From Centropus unirufus (lineage: Eukaryota > Chordata > Aves > Cuculiformes > Centropidae): a stretch of DNA of 64,000 bases. Both the position numbers and the translations under genes were made by a program. Of this stretch, positions 50,969-62,700 are shown in pieces. The DNA is taken from NCBI GenBank assembly GCA_013397695.1, contig VYZI01000058.1:328013-392012 (forward strand), given 5' to 3'. The notes below the pieces were generated by a model. That model did not search any database, had not been told where the DNA came from, and worked only from the letters and a program-made list of their open reading frames with translations. Position 1 is the first letter of the stretch; every line of letters begins with the position of its first letter.

Positions 50969-53961
50969 CATATTAATATACATGGTCAACATCATAACCA
51001 CATCTTTTTCTTTTGTCAAATTTCATATGATATCACCCTGAAATTTAATGAGGATGAGCTAAAGCATAATGCAAAAATTTTCTGGTCTTTTGATGTGTCA
51101 GCAGAAAAATTCTACACTGAGATTCTTTGGTTTCCACAACAGGAAAATCATCCTGGAATATATAGTTAATGTCTAGAGAAGCTTGTGTAAAGTTCTCAGG
51201 AGAATCATGGAACATTTGCAACTGCGTCATTCGTAACAGGCCTCTCTCGTTGTCTAGGCTTTCTGCACTGTATACTAAATTGGAGAGTGGATTCTCTGGC
51301 TTGGCCAATTTGGAGACTTTCATGACCCCCTGATTAGATCAGTTCCTTCAGACCTCAGGCCAACACAGGACACTTTTACTGAACCCTTGAGAAGTCAACT
51401 ACTTTTGAAATCCTCAAGGAGCAATGGAAAGTATATGCAGACTGTCTATAAAAATTTTTTCAGGAGTCGTATTGGGTGATTTTGAAGTGTAGTAGAAGCA
51501 AGAACACTAGTTCAGTACTATATTGTGTTTTATTGAGGGCATTGGTGGATTTAATTTGAAGTGAGAAACCAGTATACAATAGTCCATAGATGAGGACTGG
51601 CAGAAGATATGCTGCCAGTGAAAAGTCTTGATACTAAAATTTTCTGAATCAAAATGAAAAAAGACACTTATAGAGAAGACAGAGACTCACTTGCCACTGT
51701 AAATGTTGAGATCTGCTGCACTAATAGATGCCTACAAAGTAAGGGTTCAACCTATAAAACTTTCTTCCATGAAAATTGAGCTGATACTTCCATATTTTTA
51801 TTTGATCAATTAATTTACAGCTGCAGTTGAGGCTTGACACTATAGAAGTCTGTGAGAACTTTAATCTTGACTTCATTGGGGTCTCCCCTGGAGAAGAACT
51901 ACTGAAGGTCATTGCTCTGAAAGACAATAGGAGATACAAACATTAGTGCTTGCCAGTCAAGTTTGAGACTCACAAGCTTTGTGTTTGAGGAGTGATTCAT
52001 ATGTTCTTCTTACTTTTTAATAAAAAATGCTTGAAGTAAGAACTTGAGAAAATACCTACATGACAATCTTTGTATAGCTAATGGAAAGAAGTTATTCCTT
52101 CAGCAAAACTTAGTTCTTCCTCTGTGTTAGGTCTGTGAAGCTAGTGAGCTAGTTACTATTTAGCATTAAGAAATATATTCAGAAGGTGTTTGTCATTCAG
52201 ACTGAAGGAAGTGGTAAAAAGTCTGGACATAAGTTTCTTGACAGTTGAAATATAATATTAGTGACATCTAATTAAATGATAGATATTGTGCAAATGATAT
52301 TGCAAGTGACTATTGAACGTATTTCAAACTGACGTAGCTGGGGAAGAAATGAAAACATTATAGAAATAATAAAAAGGGGAAAATAGTAACTCAAGGTAGA
52401 TTACTAATATAGATTCTCTAGGTAGCCAACAGCAACCCCTTTTTGTGCTCACAACATCCCCAATTATAGAAAGAGCCATACTCTTGAACATTTCTTTTTT
52501 TATCAGATAGGCATTTTGGAAAGGAATTTCTTTTTCTTGGCTTTCATTTAAGATATATGTGCATACATAAACTCTGTGTCATGCAAAAGGTTTAATAAAT
52601 GGAAATGCATTTTCCTGTAGGACTATTGTCCACAATTAATTGCACTGGATAATGTTCTATTACACATCCTCCTGATAAATTTAACTGCCACTCCCCTTGT
52701 TGTAAATGATACGGTATGTGAAGAGTGGGTATTTTAGGGTAGTTTGACTTCCTATTTAGCCAAACTCTGATTTTCATCTTTAATAATACCCTCGGTGAAT
52801 ATCACAGACAATTGCTGCTTCAGTCTATCCTGGACTCAAAGGTGATACAACAATCCCCCTGCAGACAGTGCTTTGAGTAAACTGACGAGATGAATGAGGA
52901 TCTCAGCTGGCAAAAAATAAAATTGCAACTGCAGCCTCAGAATCAAGGTGGAGGATGTCAGAGGGGCAAAGTGATTATTGTGGCATAATCACAATAGGCA
53001 GGGATAAATCAATCTATTTCATTTCAAGAGATAGCAAGACCTCAATCTTTGAATCTACAAGCAAAGTAATAAACAAAATTAAGCCTGGGGCAAGGGTGGG
53101 AAATGAGGATATATTGTTAGAAGCCAATTGCATTTATAAATGTTTCTCAGATAGCATCTAATTAAGTGGTTCAGGGAAATTGTTGTCACAGCTTTGCAAA
53201 TCGAACCAGAAAATGTCCCACTTTGGGTATGCCTGTATTAAGCACTAGCAGTAGGTCTGCAATGAAATGAACTGCATTAAAAACATCAGTCTCTCTTTAA
53301 ATAGGATAGGAAATATATCATAAGAGAACATCCTCCCTAAGGCAATATTTGTTTATCAGTTGAAAAAACCAGCTGTCACTGAGGAATCTTGAGTCAATCT
53401 TGAAAAAAGATGGAAAAGAATGCTAATTACAGGTTCACTAATACTTCTGCATCTTTTTGCTTGCTCAAATCAATGCTGTCTTAAAACCTAGTGTTGTAAA
53501 TTGACATGTTTAGAAAAAAATCAATCAGAAAAATACTTAATACTGTATTTTTTTCTTTAACGATGATGGCAGGAGATCAATCTTTAAGTTTAAATAGGCT
53601 AATTATTGGTTTATTACACCAGTCATCCCCATTATTCTGTGAAGTCAAAACTACGAGGAAGAGGGGGGCAAATGAAAATTCATCCCTCAAAACATCTTTC
53701 AGTCTAGAATTAAAAGTGATCATCACTCATTGTTAGTAGCCATCCACTGGAGGAATGGCTCCTAGGCTACCTTTCCCAGAGACCACATTTCTGTACCAGT
53801 AAATATTGGTGTGCTGTGCTGATGGGATGTATCTCGGTTCCCAGCAGAGAAAAGTGTGGGAATTCTGGTGAGTCCATGCTTGAGTGTGCGAGGTCCTGAA
53901 GTGCAATAGGTGATGTACCAATTTCCCCTTATACTGTGACAGCTGCAGCAAAACAAAGGCT
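50969..53961. other. Unique non-coding DNA, no gene seen
   Basis: No repeat recognised. A minus-strand frame of 92 codons (51045-51323) encodes a mixed, soluble-looking sequence without low-complexity bias, but it matches no family I know and has no obvious flanking splice donor. The remainder is AT-rich unique sequence. Confidence 0.5.
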
Positions 53962-54180
53962 GAGAAAAGAGAAAATAAGGGGGCAAGAGGAAAAGGAAGT
54001 TGGAAAAAATGTGAGGGAGAAAGAAAGGGACAGGGAGGGATAGATCTGGAGATGAAGTCAGAAAAGGGCTTAGGGAATGGCAACTTAAGCAATGGATGTG
54101 CAACATGGAAGGGGAAGAGAACAGCAGAACATGAGAAAGGAAAGAGAAAAAAAATGAATATCTAGATGGGAAAGGAACCA
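53962..54180. repeat. Purine-rich (GA-rich) low-complexity tract
   Basis: About 220 bases in which the + strand is nearly all A and G, with short interruptions near 54080-54105. The opposite strand is the source of two overlapping S/F/L/P-rich frames of 119 and 139 codons, which are composition artefacts. Polypurine tracts can adopt triplex structures; no mirror repeat was checked. Confidence 0.75.
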
Positions 54181-57100
54181 TACAAAGAAAAGCATAAGAG
54201 GTGTGATTTGGAGCAATAATAAAAGTAGTAAGTAAAAAATGGACCTTTTTGGGTTCAAAATCCTGTTATACTGTTAGTTAGATAACTAATCTTAATTCTA
54301 ATCTTAATTTTTGTAAGATAAATTTGGAAAAATTAGGTATTAATTTACATCTGCTGCCAACTACAAAATCCAGACAAAAGAGTAAAAAGCAGATGGAAGT
54401 GAAAAGAACAAGGAAGTGAAGGAGAAGTAATAATTAATTACAACCATCATCTCACATTAGAGTCACTGATGGGAGGACGAAAATGAAGGAAAAAGAAAAT
54501 GTCCAGGACAGGTATCTTGGTTTGGAAATGGGAGAGAGATTCCTGCTGGGACGAAAGACCCCGTTCAGCTTCAGATGAGGTCCACTCTGACAGCATACCA
54601 TAAGTCATTACTCCTCATAATTCAGCCTAAGACAAATTCCTTGCTAGTACTTGAAGGCTGCCTTGCCTTCAAGTCTCAACACTATTTAGTTATCCATCTG
54701 CTGATAAGATGTGCCCTGACACCTTATGCACACAGCTTCCTTCAAGTCAGTCACGTTTCTGTCCTCTGTCAGCATTTTTAGGGCTGACTAAAACACAAAT
54801 CCTCCTACACACCGCTCTACCTCATGTTTAGAGGAGTTTGCATGTTGGTAATTAAACATGAAAAGTAGAACTTGTCATACATGTATATGCAACCAGGAAT
54901 AGAGATTTTACTCTCACAGTGTGTGTTTGGTTTCTTTACTGTCCTAGGAAAGCTCTTTTTGTTATTACTGGTTTCTGACCTTTTTTTCCCTCATGCTTTG
55001 TTATCATTCACTTACTAATAATACATACTGTTCCATTGATTTTACACTGAAGACAAGAAACATGTAGGAGAAAGCCATTTAGCTATATCTGGAATAATAA
55101 ATTTAGTTAATATCACAATACCTTATTATTGCCTTAGTATTACTCTTAGTCTCCACAACTCCCCAACACTGAAACTAAGCCCAGGCAAACCTCAAGCCTC
55201 AGAAATTTTTTATGTTGTAATCAGTTTTGTTGTTCCAATGAGGGCATCATGAACTTTACATAGTGAGCAGACCTTTCACCACCTGCGGAAGTGGACCTGA
55301 ACTAGATCTGAATGTTGCTCTGATTAAGGTTAATTAACTATTTAATTGCAAGTTTTGCAGCTTCTTCACTAGTAACTGCTTTCCAACTTGTTTGTACCAA
55401 ATATCATCCCTATTGCATGGAACCTACATTTGTGAGAACTGCTATTTGCTTGATGAGGGTATATTGAGTAAAAATCTAGTTCCAAATTCAAGATACTATA
55501 GAAAGAACAAAACAGTTCGGAGACAGTCCTGGGTGCAGTGGTAGATGTGAAGGCATACAAATTAATATAGATATCTTTCAAGATACACAGCTGGCAAAGG
55601 GTTTTGGAAGTTTTGGGTATAGGAGGTTAAATCTCTTGTGGATTGAGGTCTAAAAATTCTGTTGGTGTTAGCAACAGTCTGGATAAGCCCTTATTTCACT
55701 GTAGCCTGTAGGTGTGAGATGCAGAGTGCTCCTGATTTTGACTTTAGTACGAGTAGTGGATTCTGGACATGCTCCAGGATCAGACCAGTAATAATTTGAC
55801 TCTAACTACACAATAGATTCTGTACTCACAGCTGTCTGATCCCTCTAATATGTCCATTCCTTTCCTGTTCCTACAGGAGCCTGCAAGAAAATTAGAGATA
55901 CTGATAATGGTAAAGCAATTTAACTGAAAAGAGCAAAAATATAAGTACCTTCTCCCCAAATGAACAGGGCTCAAGTTAGAAAGCTACCGTCTTTCATTGG
56001 CTTACATATACACTCAGCCTTACCATTCCTTTCCTCATTCACATGAACATACCTCAAAGCACAGCCAGGACGCTATGACATTTAAATAATTACCTATTTA
56101 TCCAAAATGTCAACACCCGAACGGAATCCTGTGCCCCATCTGAAAGACACACCAGACACAGAGGTTCATGTCAGCACAAGGCTACTTACAGGACTGGTGT
56201 TTTAATTTTTCATCCTGCAAGAGTTTGCTAAATGTCATCACTCATTGGAACAGGCTTGCTGACCTCTCTGGACCATTCACCTGAATAATGAGATAAGTCT
56301 GCAGGTCTTTCAGAAAAACCCAACAGAACTGAACTTTGGATACCTTTTTGAAAAACATTTTACTGGGAAAGAATAAAAACTTGCAGAATAACAAGAAATA
56401 TTTCTACTCTCTCCCCACTTACATATTATCTCATTTTTCTTTATAAAGGCAGAGTGTTCAGTTTCCTTGAAATTGGTCTCTTTAGAAATTTAGCACATTT
56501 CTTGGAAAATAAAAAAAACAAGGTTAGCTAAAGAAATAGCAATTTATCTGTGGCGTTTCAGCAAATGTGGCAGTTTTCTCCTATGTCACCAGTTTATTTC
56601 AGCTGTGGGAATATAACTAACCAATAGGTTTCTGAAGCATCAGTGAATAAGAGCTCAGAAAAAAATCTATCTGTAAGGGCAGAATCAATCAGTGCTTCTG
56701 TAGTCAAAAAAGACAGATTTTTCTCATCCTTACTGAAAGTCTGTCAGATCACTTCAGACCTAGAAGTTAATTGTGCTAAAGGCAAAATCCAAGATCAATG
56801 TGAGTGTTTCTATAGGAATGTATCACACACTATGAAGAAAACTTTTTAAAACACAATTTAATTGAAGGGATTAACTCTCAGATAAAAGACAGGTACATGC
56901 ATGACATCATCATGTTAACAAAGTTGAAGGATATTTTCTTTGCACCTGTTGTTTTGCTGAAGAATGGTTGTTGCTAAGTGGACTATCACTACTTGTGAAA
57001 AACTGCATATCATGTATGGTTTTAAAGACCATCTGGAGTCATCTGAATAGAGAAAGACCTCTTTGTATGCTTAGATGATATAAAGCTGAGGATGGAGAGT

Positions 57101-58393
57101 TATTCAATGGTTTGTTTCTCGCTTTAACTGCAATGGTTGTTAATTTGTGAATTTATTTCTTTTGAAGGTATTTTCTTTACCAGAGGTGTTCTCTTGGGTC
57201 TAAAAGACTAAGGGTGAGATTCAGATGGCAAATGCTTCTTTTCCCATAGAAGGTGGTCTGCTGTGTGACCTGGGATTTCCCCTACGTAGGAATTACCTAT
57301 CTTCCTGCTCCTGCTTCATCTTCAGACATGCAGTCCTCAAATTCTCTTTCAGAAAACATTGTACAAGTGACCACTAAGTGGAACTAATAAATATACTATA
57401 AAAATTCCTGAGAATCGCACTAAACATCATTCTTCAGCCAGTGGCTTTTTGGTCTTCCTTCCATCTATATGGTGTCTAATTAATCTGCAATCAGTTAGTA
57501 CCTTAAACGTGATGACGATGAATACTAACAATTGTGTGCTGACTCTCTTTGTAGCACCTTACCCAGACATGCAGTATCAGTGTCTTGATTTAGTAAAGAC
57601 TTCTCAAAAAGTAAAGATGTTTTCATTGTATGACTTTAGTAAAGCCGTTGAAGGTGGAAAAAACTTTAATTGGTTTCTCTAGTCTTGCTTTAACCTTCTC
57701 TGGAGACCCTTAGGAATAAATCAAAAAAGGACAACCTATTGACTTGATTGGGAAATGGCATCATTACTTCCAATTAGAATTTTTAGAAGTGAAGAACAGA
57801 TTATTCTCATGTCCTGCACAGCAAGGCTGCTTTCTAAGAGTGTGTGTGAAGGAATAAACACTCGTAGTGTGTTGGGGGTGGGCCAGCCTTTGTGAAAGCC
57901 ACGATCTCGATCTCCATTTTATCACAGGATCTGAACAGACCAGGATATCACTTGCAGAAAGCTAATTATCCTGCTGTTCAGGGAACCAGAATTTTCCTCT
58001 GTGAAAATACTCATCTCATACTGTTTTAGTCCCATATTTCCAAATAATACCTCAATCTCCCCTAAAAAGGTAAAAAAGAATAGCGAATCCTAAAAAAGAA
58101 GCTACTCATTTTTTACCGTCTTGATGCAACAACCAGAGTCATATTCTTGGCCATCTTTCTCACTTGACCATCGACGTCACATTCAAACTGGGCGCAAATT
58201 TCTATATGGAGCGGTAATGTTTATGTATCATGCAAGGTAATAGCGAATATGGCCCAGTCTGCTTTTGGTACAAGACACAAAATGATAAAATAGAAGTTGA
58301 TTTTTTTGTGCTATCATGAAGTAAATTTGAAAACATGAGGGATTTCAGAATGGGAAAGTTTACCAATCTGCTTAACCCTTTTCTCGAACAGCG
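54181..58393. other. Unique AT-rich non-coding DNA, no gene seen
   Basis: No gene. A weak A-box-like (about 54191-54201) and B-box-like (GGTTCAAAATCC, 54252-54263) pair lies 50 bases apart and could be a very old tRNA-derived SINE, but the alignment is poor. Other open frames are under 80 codons. Confidence 0.5.
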
Positions 58394-58545
58394 TCACAAG
58401 GATGAAAATATACCAGCCAGCTTGCCAGAGTACGGTACACTGAGTAATCACACAAGGACAATTAATATTGCCCAGCTTGTTCTACACCACTTTACTTAGC
58501 TCTTATCTCACAAAGACAATCGATCTTGTCTAGCTGGCTGAGTTT
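58394..58545. repeat. Three degenerate ~57-bp tandem copies
   Basis: A unit beginning CACAAGG/CACAAAG, then GAYRA, an AT-rich middle and a CAGCTTG/TAGCTGG-like end, occurs three times with starts at 58395, 58451 and 58509 (periods 56 and 58). The copies are roughly 60 percent alike over their first 35 bases. Direct repeats of this size are common in LTR U3 regions and minisatellites. No LTR ends were located, so the parent element is unknown. Confidence 0.5.
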
Positions 58546-59429
58546 GAATCAGAAACTTCCTTTAAATCCCTCTTAACAGTTAGGAAGATTCCTGAGACTT
58601 GTATATGTACAAACAAGTCAATGTTATTAATAATTTATTGTAACAACTTGTGACTAAATAAGAGTTGGGTGGTGACTGGGGATAAGATGCTATTTGTGAA
58701 AGTACATTGAAAGTAAAGCACCCAAGCACAGATAGTGATATGCAGGTAAGGAATATATAGTTAATAACAAAGTATAAAGTATAAAGATATACTAGTAATT
58801 AGCTCGATGATAAGATATGTATTTAGCATATATAACACAATTGTCTTATACAAGATGGCGTTCCAGTTTTGGGGGGCAGGGGAGATGGGGTCCAGGCAAT
58901 CAGCTGATCCCAAAATTTTTTATAATGTTTTCCCTTCCCAGCTTTCACATTTGTTTACGTTTTTATAATAACTTACACCTTTGGGGTGGAGTTTTATCTG
59001 GAGCTTGAGTGACCAAGTCATTACATCAAACCCTGCTAATTGGTGGCACATGCCCAATAGGAGTGTTTATGGGAGTGGTTTGCCCTTAAGGAGGGTAGCA
59101 TTAGGTATGGAGGTGTGTTTCAGTGTTTTAATATGTTTACAAGGATGTTACAATGAGTGCAGATCGAGTGAAGGGCTGGATTGTCAAAGCAGCAGCCGCA
59201 GCTCATCTTGGAAAATAATTGGGCAGTTGTACCAGGTCCCTTGCTGTTTCTTGCTGATAGCAACGGCTTGCTACATTTGTCTCCAAACGTCCAGTCCTCC
59301 ATTTCACAGGGCAACAGGTCCTTCCTGCATTCCTTTCTGATGAATGGTGTGCTGCTCCTGTGCACCTCGCATCTCCACTGACTTTGCTTTTGAAGAAAAA
59401 ACACCTTGTACTCATCCCATGGCAGGAGA
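58546..59429. other. Non-coding DNA of unresolved, possibly repeat-derived origin
   Basis: AT-rich up to about 58840, then markedly GC-richer (GGGGGGCAGGGG, AGCAGCCGCAGC). Long overlapping frames are open on both strands at 58981-59340 (plus, 119 codons) and 59120-59503 (minus, 127 codons). This suggests low stop-codon density rather than a gene. The composition change could mark an insertion, but no family was recognised. Confidence 0.4.
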
Positions 59430-59482
59430 TGTGTGTGTGTGAGAGAGAAGGAGAGAGAGAGAAAGAGAGAAAGAGAGAGAGA
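59430..59482. repeat. (GT)n(GA)n compound microsatellite
   Basis: About five GT units followed by GA units with AAG interruptions. Translated on the minus strand it gives the Ser/Leu/Phe and SLSLSL runs in the middle of the long open frames there. Confidence 0.9.
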
Positions 59483-59567
59483 ATGGGAAGTATTAGTTCC
59501 CATTTCTCCCCATATTTAGCTTTAATCCTCCACTTAGCTTTATGCCCACATTGAACTTTATTCCCAC

Positions 59568-59772
59568 CTGTCTTGAAACCAAAGCATTTTCTTTGTATAA
59601 TCAACGCTACACCAAAGACAGATTTGCAATCAATCACAGTAGCTGGCATTCCCAGGCTTTGCTCACGTGGATAATTCTTAAACTTTTCTACTGTTCTGTT
59701 GAAATTGATGAGATTATTTAGCTGAGCAAAAGCTGGCAAGAATAGGCCTCTGGGCTTCATTTTGATTTTCTC
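59568..59772 (-). other. Exon-like open segment, unrecognised
   Basis: On the minus strand a strong acceptor (GCATTTTTCTTCCAG, ending 59773) opens a 205-nt segment that has no stop in one frame and ends at a donor-like CAG/GTGGGA (exon end 59568). The frame enters in phase 0 and leaves in phase 1. It would encode EKIKMKPRGLFLPAFAQLNN and about 48 more residues, ending in KCFGFKTG. I recognise no family. It lies inside the longest open frame of the window (59203-59820), which runs on into the microsatellite, so the splice reading is the only one that would give a sensible protein. It is most likely chance, since decoy splice pairs are common. Confidence 0.15.
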
Positions 59773-62700
59773 CTGGAAGAAAAATGCAAGCGAACAAACA
59801 AAGGCCGATGAAAAACACACTAGTTCATTTGGGTTTACACTTAGTACTGCTTAAAATGCTTTGCATTGCCTTCTTGAACAGCTTGGTGCTTCCACAACAA
59901 CTGTACAAGTAAGTGCATCTAAAACTGATGTGTTACATGCATAAAAAAGGAATAATTAAAAACTCTAGCTCTTGCTATTTTGTACTTCTTTCTTCAATAT
60001 CTCTTTATCCACTTTCTTTTGAAGCACCTTCAGTTGCTACCTTGGGCAATAAATACTGGGACATATACATTCAAGAAGCATTCTGTATTGAGAAAATTAT
60101 TTCTGTACGTACAGTAAGACTTATCAGATGCAAGATAAAATAATTTTAAAACGCTGAATTTTGATCTTTTTAAGCAGTGGTGATTAGAATGTAATACGCT
60201 GTACCATCTGATTAATACTACTTGATCTCATGGGGTCAGTGTTTTGACCCACTGCGATCTGTGTTACAAAGTGAGAATAGTTGGTCTCAACACTACTTCC
60301 TTGTCTTCAAGATACAAAGACGAATCATAGGAAAACTTCATAGTCACTGTTAATAGCAGTCTACACTTTTACTAGTAAGGTGTACATGAGAAGTTAGATC
60401 AGTGATGGCAGAACCATACATACAGTTCAAACGTGCCTTGCCATGGTTGTCCTTTGAAAGATGCCTCCTTTAGGGCCAGATCAGTGATTTATCCACCCTT
60501 CTTATCAGCAAGACCTTCACATGTTAGCCACTGCTGACATTAGAGTGATATGCATGTTGCTTGACCTGGGTGCCATCCAAAAGTTCCCCATCAGCAAGCA
60601 GCTCTCTTTTGGTTGATACCTACAAGGGCAATGCTTAGAAGGCCAACTCCCCAACTCCTGTATGGACATCATCCATGCTACTACACTGAATCCCAACCTG
60701 CTCAGCTTTTAGTTTCTAAGATTTCCCAGTACTTGTGCACTGCTTTTATTCTTCTATATTTTTTAGCATATTTCCTAGACATAGGCTGGATTTTTGTTAC
60801 TCCTGGGAAATGAAATTCCAGAATACACAAGCTCACTGCCCTAGTCCAGCACAACCCTTCCCATTGCCATCTATAAATTCAATGTTATCTTCAACTCATG
60901 GGCACTCTCGGTCCAGTAGGTATGCGTTCAAGGATGTTTAAAACCTGAAATCAATATGCAATATTGATATCAATGCACAGATACAGCCTCTAGGGTGGAA
61001 AAATGAGGTTTTTGGTACTGATATTTTAGCCACGTAGTCTTCCGAGACTTTAGTGAGCCCACTGTCTTGTCAGGCCCAAGTTGTGAAGGTTAGCCTTCTG
61101 TTCATCCAGGCACTCAGGAAAGGACTCCAACCCCCTGCAACAGCCTTTTCAAAGCAATGACTTTCACACAACAGCCAGAATTCATGAAGTGAATGGACCC
61201 TTTATGACTCTTTAGACTAATATCCTCATGGGAGAAGCCAATGGATACGAAGCTTCCCTGTCATGCCTACTGCAGTAGAATGTGCACTTGCCACAGGAGG
61301 CGGCTGTCTTTGCCAGAGTGTTCTTGTGCAACACAAAAATCAGCAAAGACATATCCGAACTGCATCTACTGCTGCTGGCAAGTGTTTTCTCCTTCCCTGT
61401 GCCACTGCTTATCCTGAAGCAAAATCCTGCCCTGTCTTTCCTCAGTGGGTTCACTGTTTATGAAAAATGCTAAGTGTAAGGTTTACATTCAGGAATATAC
61501 ATATGTCTTTCTTACATCCCGCACATTAAGCCTTGCTGTGCCTCTGCAGGTGCTGAGCACCCAGGAGATTTAGTCATATTCTTATTCTGGGCTAGTAGCA
61601 GAGGGCCTTACTATTTCTTCAGGACAGCAGGCTTATACAGAGAAGGAGGAGGAACAGATCAACCATAGATGATATATAAAATTTATAAAATATTCAATTT
61701 CATTGCTGGGGATTTATCATTGCTTTCTAAGTGCTCTTATTATCTGATCTTTGATGCCTTTTATTCCTCTATGTACTCATGTCTGACAAAAACAACGACC
61801 TTCTACAGGAATTCTTTGAGCGGAAATATAAACCCACCGTTAAGTGCATAGCAACATGGTGAATTAAAACCCAATCTTTACAAAAAAAAGCCTAGAGCAT
61901 GAACAGGCAGTGTTGGAAGAAATAACAAAACAAATGGAAAAAACTGATGTAACCGTATTTTGTTCCTCTGTTAAACTTTTCTCAGATACATAGATGCTCT
62001 GCTGGTGTAAATTGGACTAATTCAATTTTTACCATTTTTGTTAACGATCTGCACCAAATACTTTGAAAGCTGTGTGTATTCTCTTCATACAAGAAATAAC
62101 TTTGCACTATTTTACCTATGACTGAGGAAAAGATAAAGGAGGACATTTTCTACAATGCCATATTTGTATAGTTAGGATAATCTCAAGTCTTCTCAGGCTT
62201 TCAAGCTTTTCAGACATGGAGTAGAATGTATTTAGATTTGTACTTATTCAGAAACCAAAACCCCCTCAAGTACTAAGGGCTTAATTTATATTTTATAGAA
62301 TAAAAAATGTTAAAGAGTAGGATTTTCTAAGCTGAGTAAACCTTTATCAGCCGTTCTTGTGCTTTTGGCATTATTTCTTCTCATCCCTTTCCCTCAGGGA
62401 GATAATAAAAATAGCTAATGTTCATTCCCCACCACCCCTCCCCGAGTTCTTGCTTCCACTGCTTCTGTTCAACTTTTATCTGGCAACGCAGCTTCCATGG
62501 CAGTCAGAGCATGATTTGGATGCCTATTAGCTCTTCCTGGAGGCTGCCAGTCGGACTATCTCCCTTGCTGTAGGTTTCATCACATGGTCTTGTGCTACCA
62601 CTGATTGTGTTCTAGCTAACAATACAGGGCCTGGTTCAAGACAAGTGCATATTTTCATTGGAACAACTATTTACCATGGCATGGTAAGATGCAACTACCA

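Noticed and set aside
53762..54181. Minus-strand open frame of 139 codons, and an overlapping one of 119 codons
   Set aside because: Both are S/F/L/P-rich translations of the pyrimidine strand of a purine-rich tract. Low complexity, two frames open at once, no family resemblance.
58546..59340. Minus-strand LTR (TATA-like TATATATG near 58830, AATAAA near 58637)
   Set aside because: No convincing TG/CA ends, no target duplication and no recognisable family; AT-rich DNA gives such motifs by chance.
59203..59820. Minus-strand open frame of 205 codons taken as one unspliced gene
   Set aside because: It begins at GTG rather than ATG, reads through the GT/GA microsatellite as an LSLSLS-type run, and overlaps another open frame. 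Only the 59568-59772 part was kept, as a low-confidence exon-like segment.
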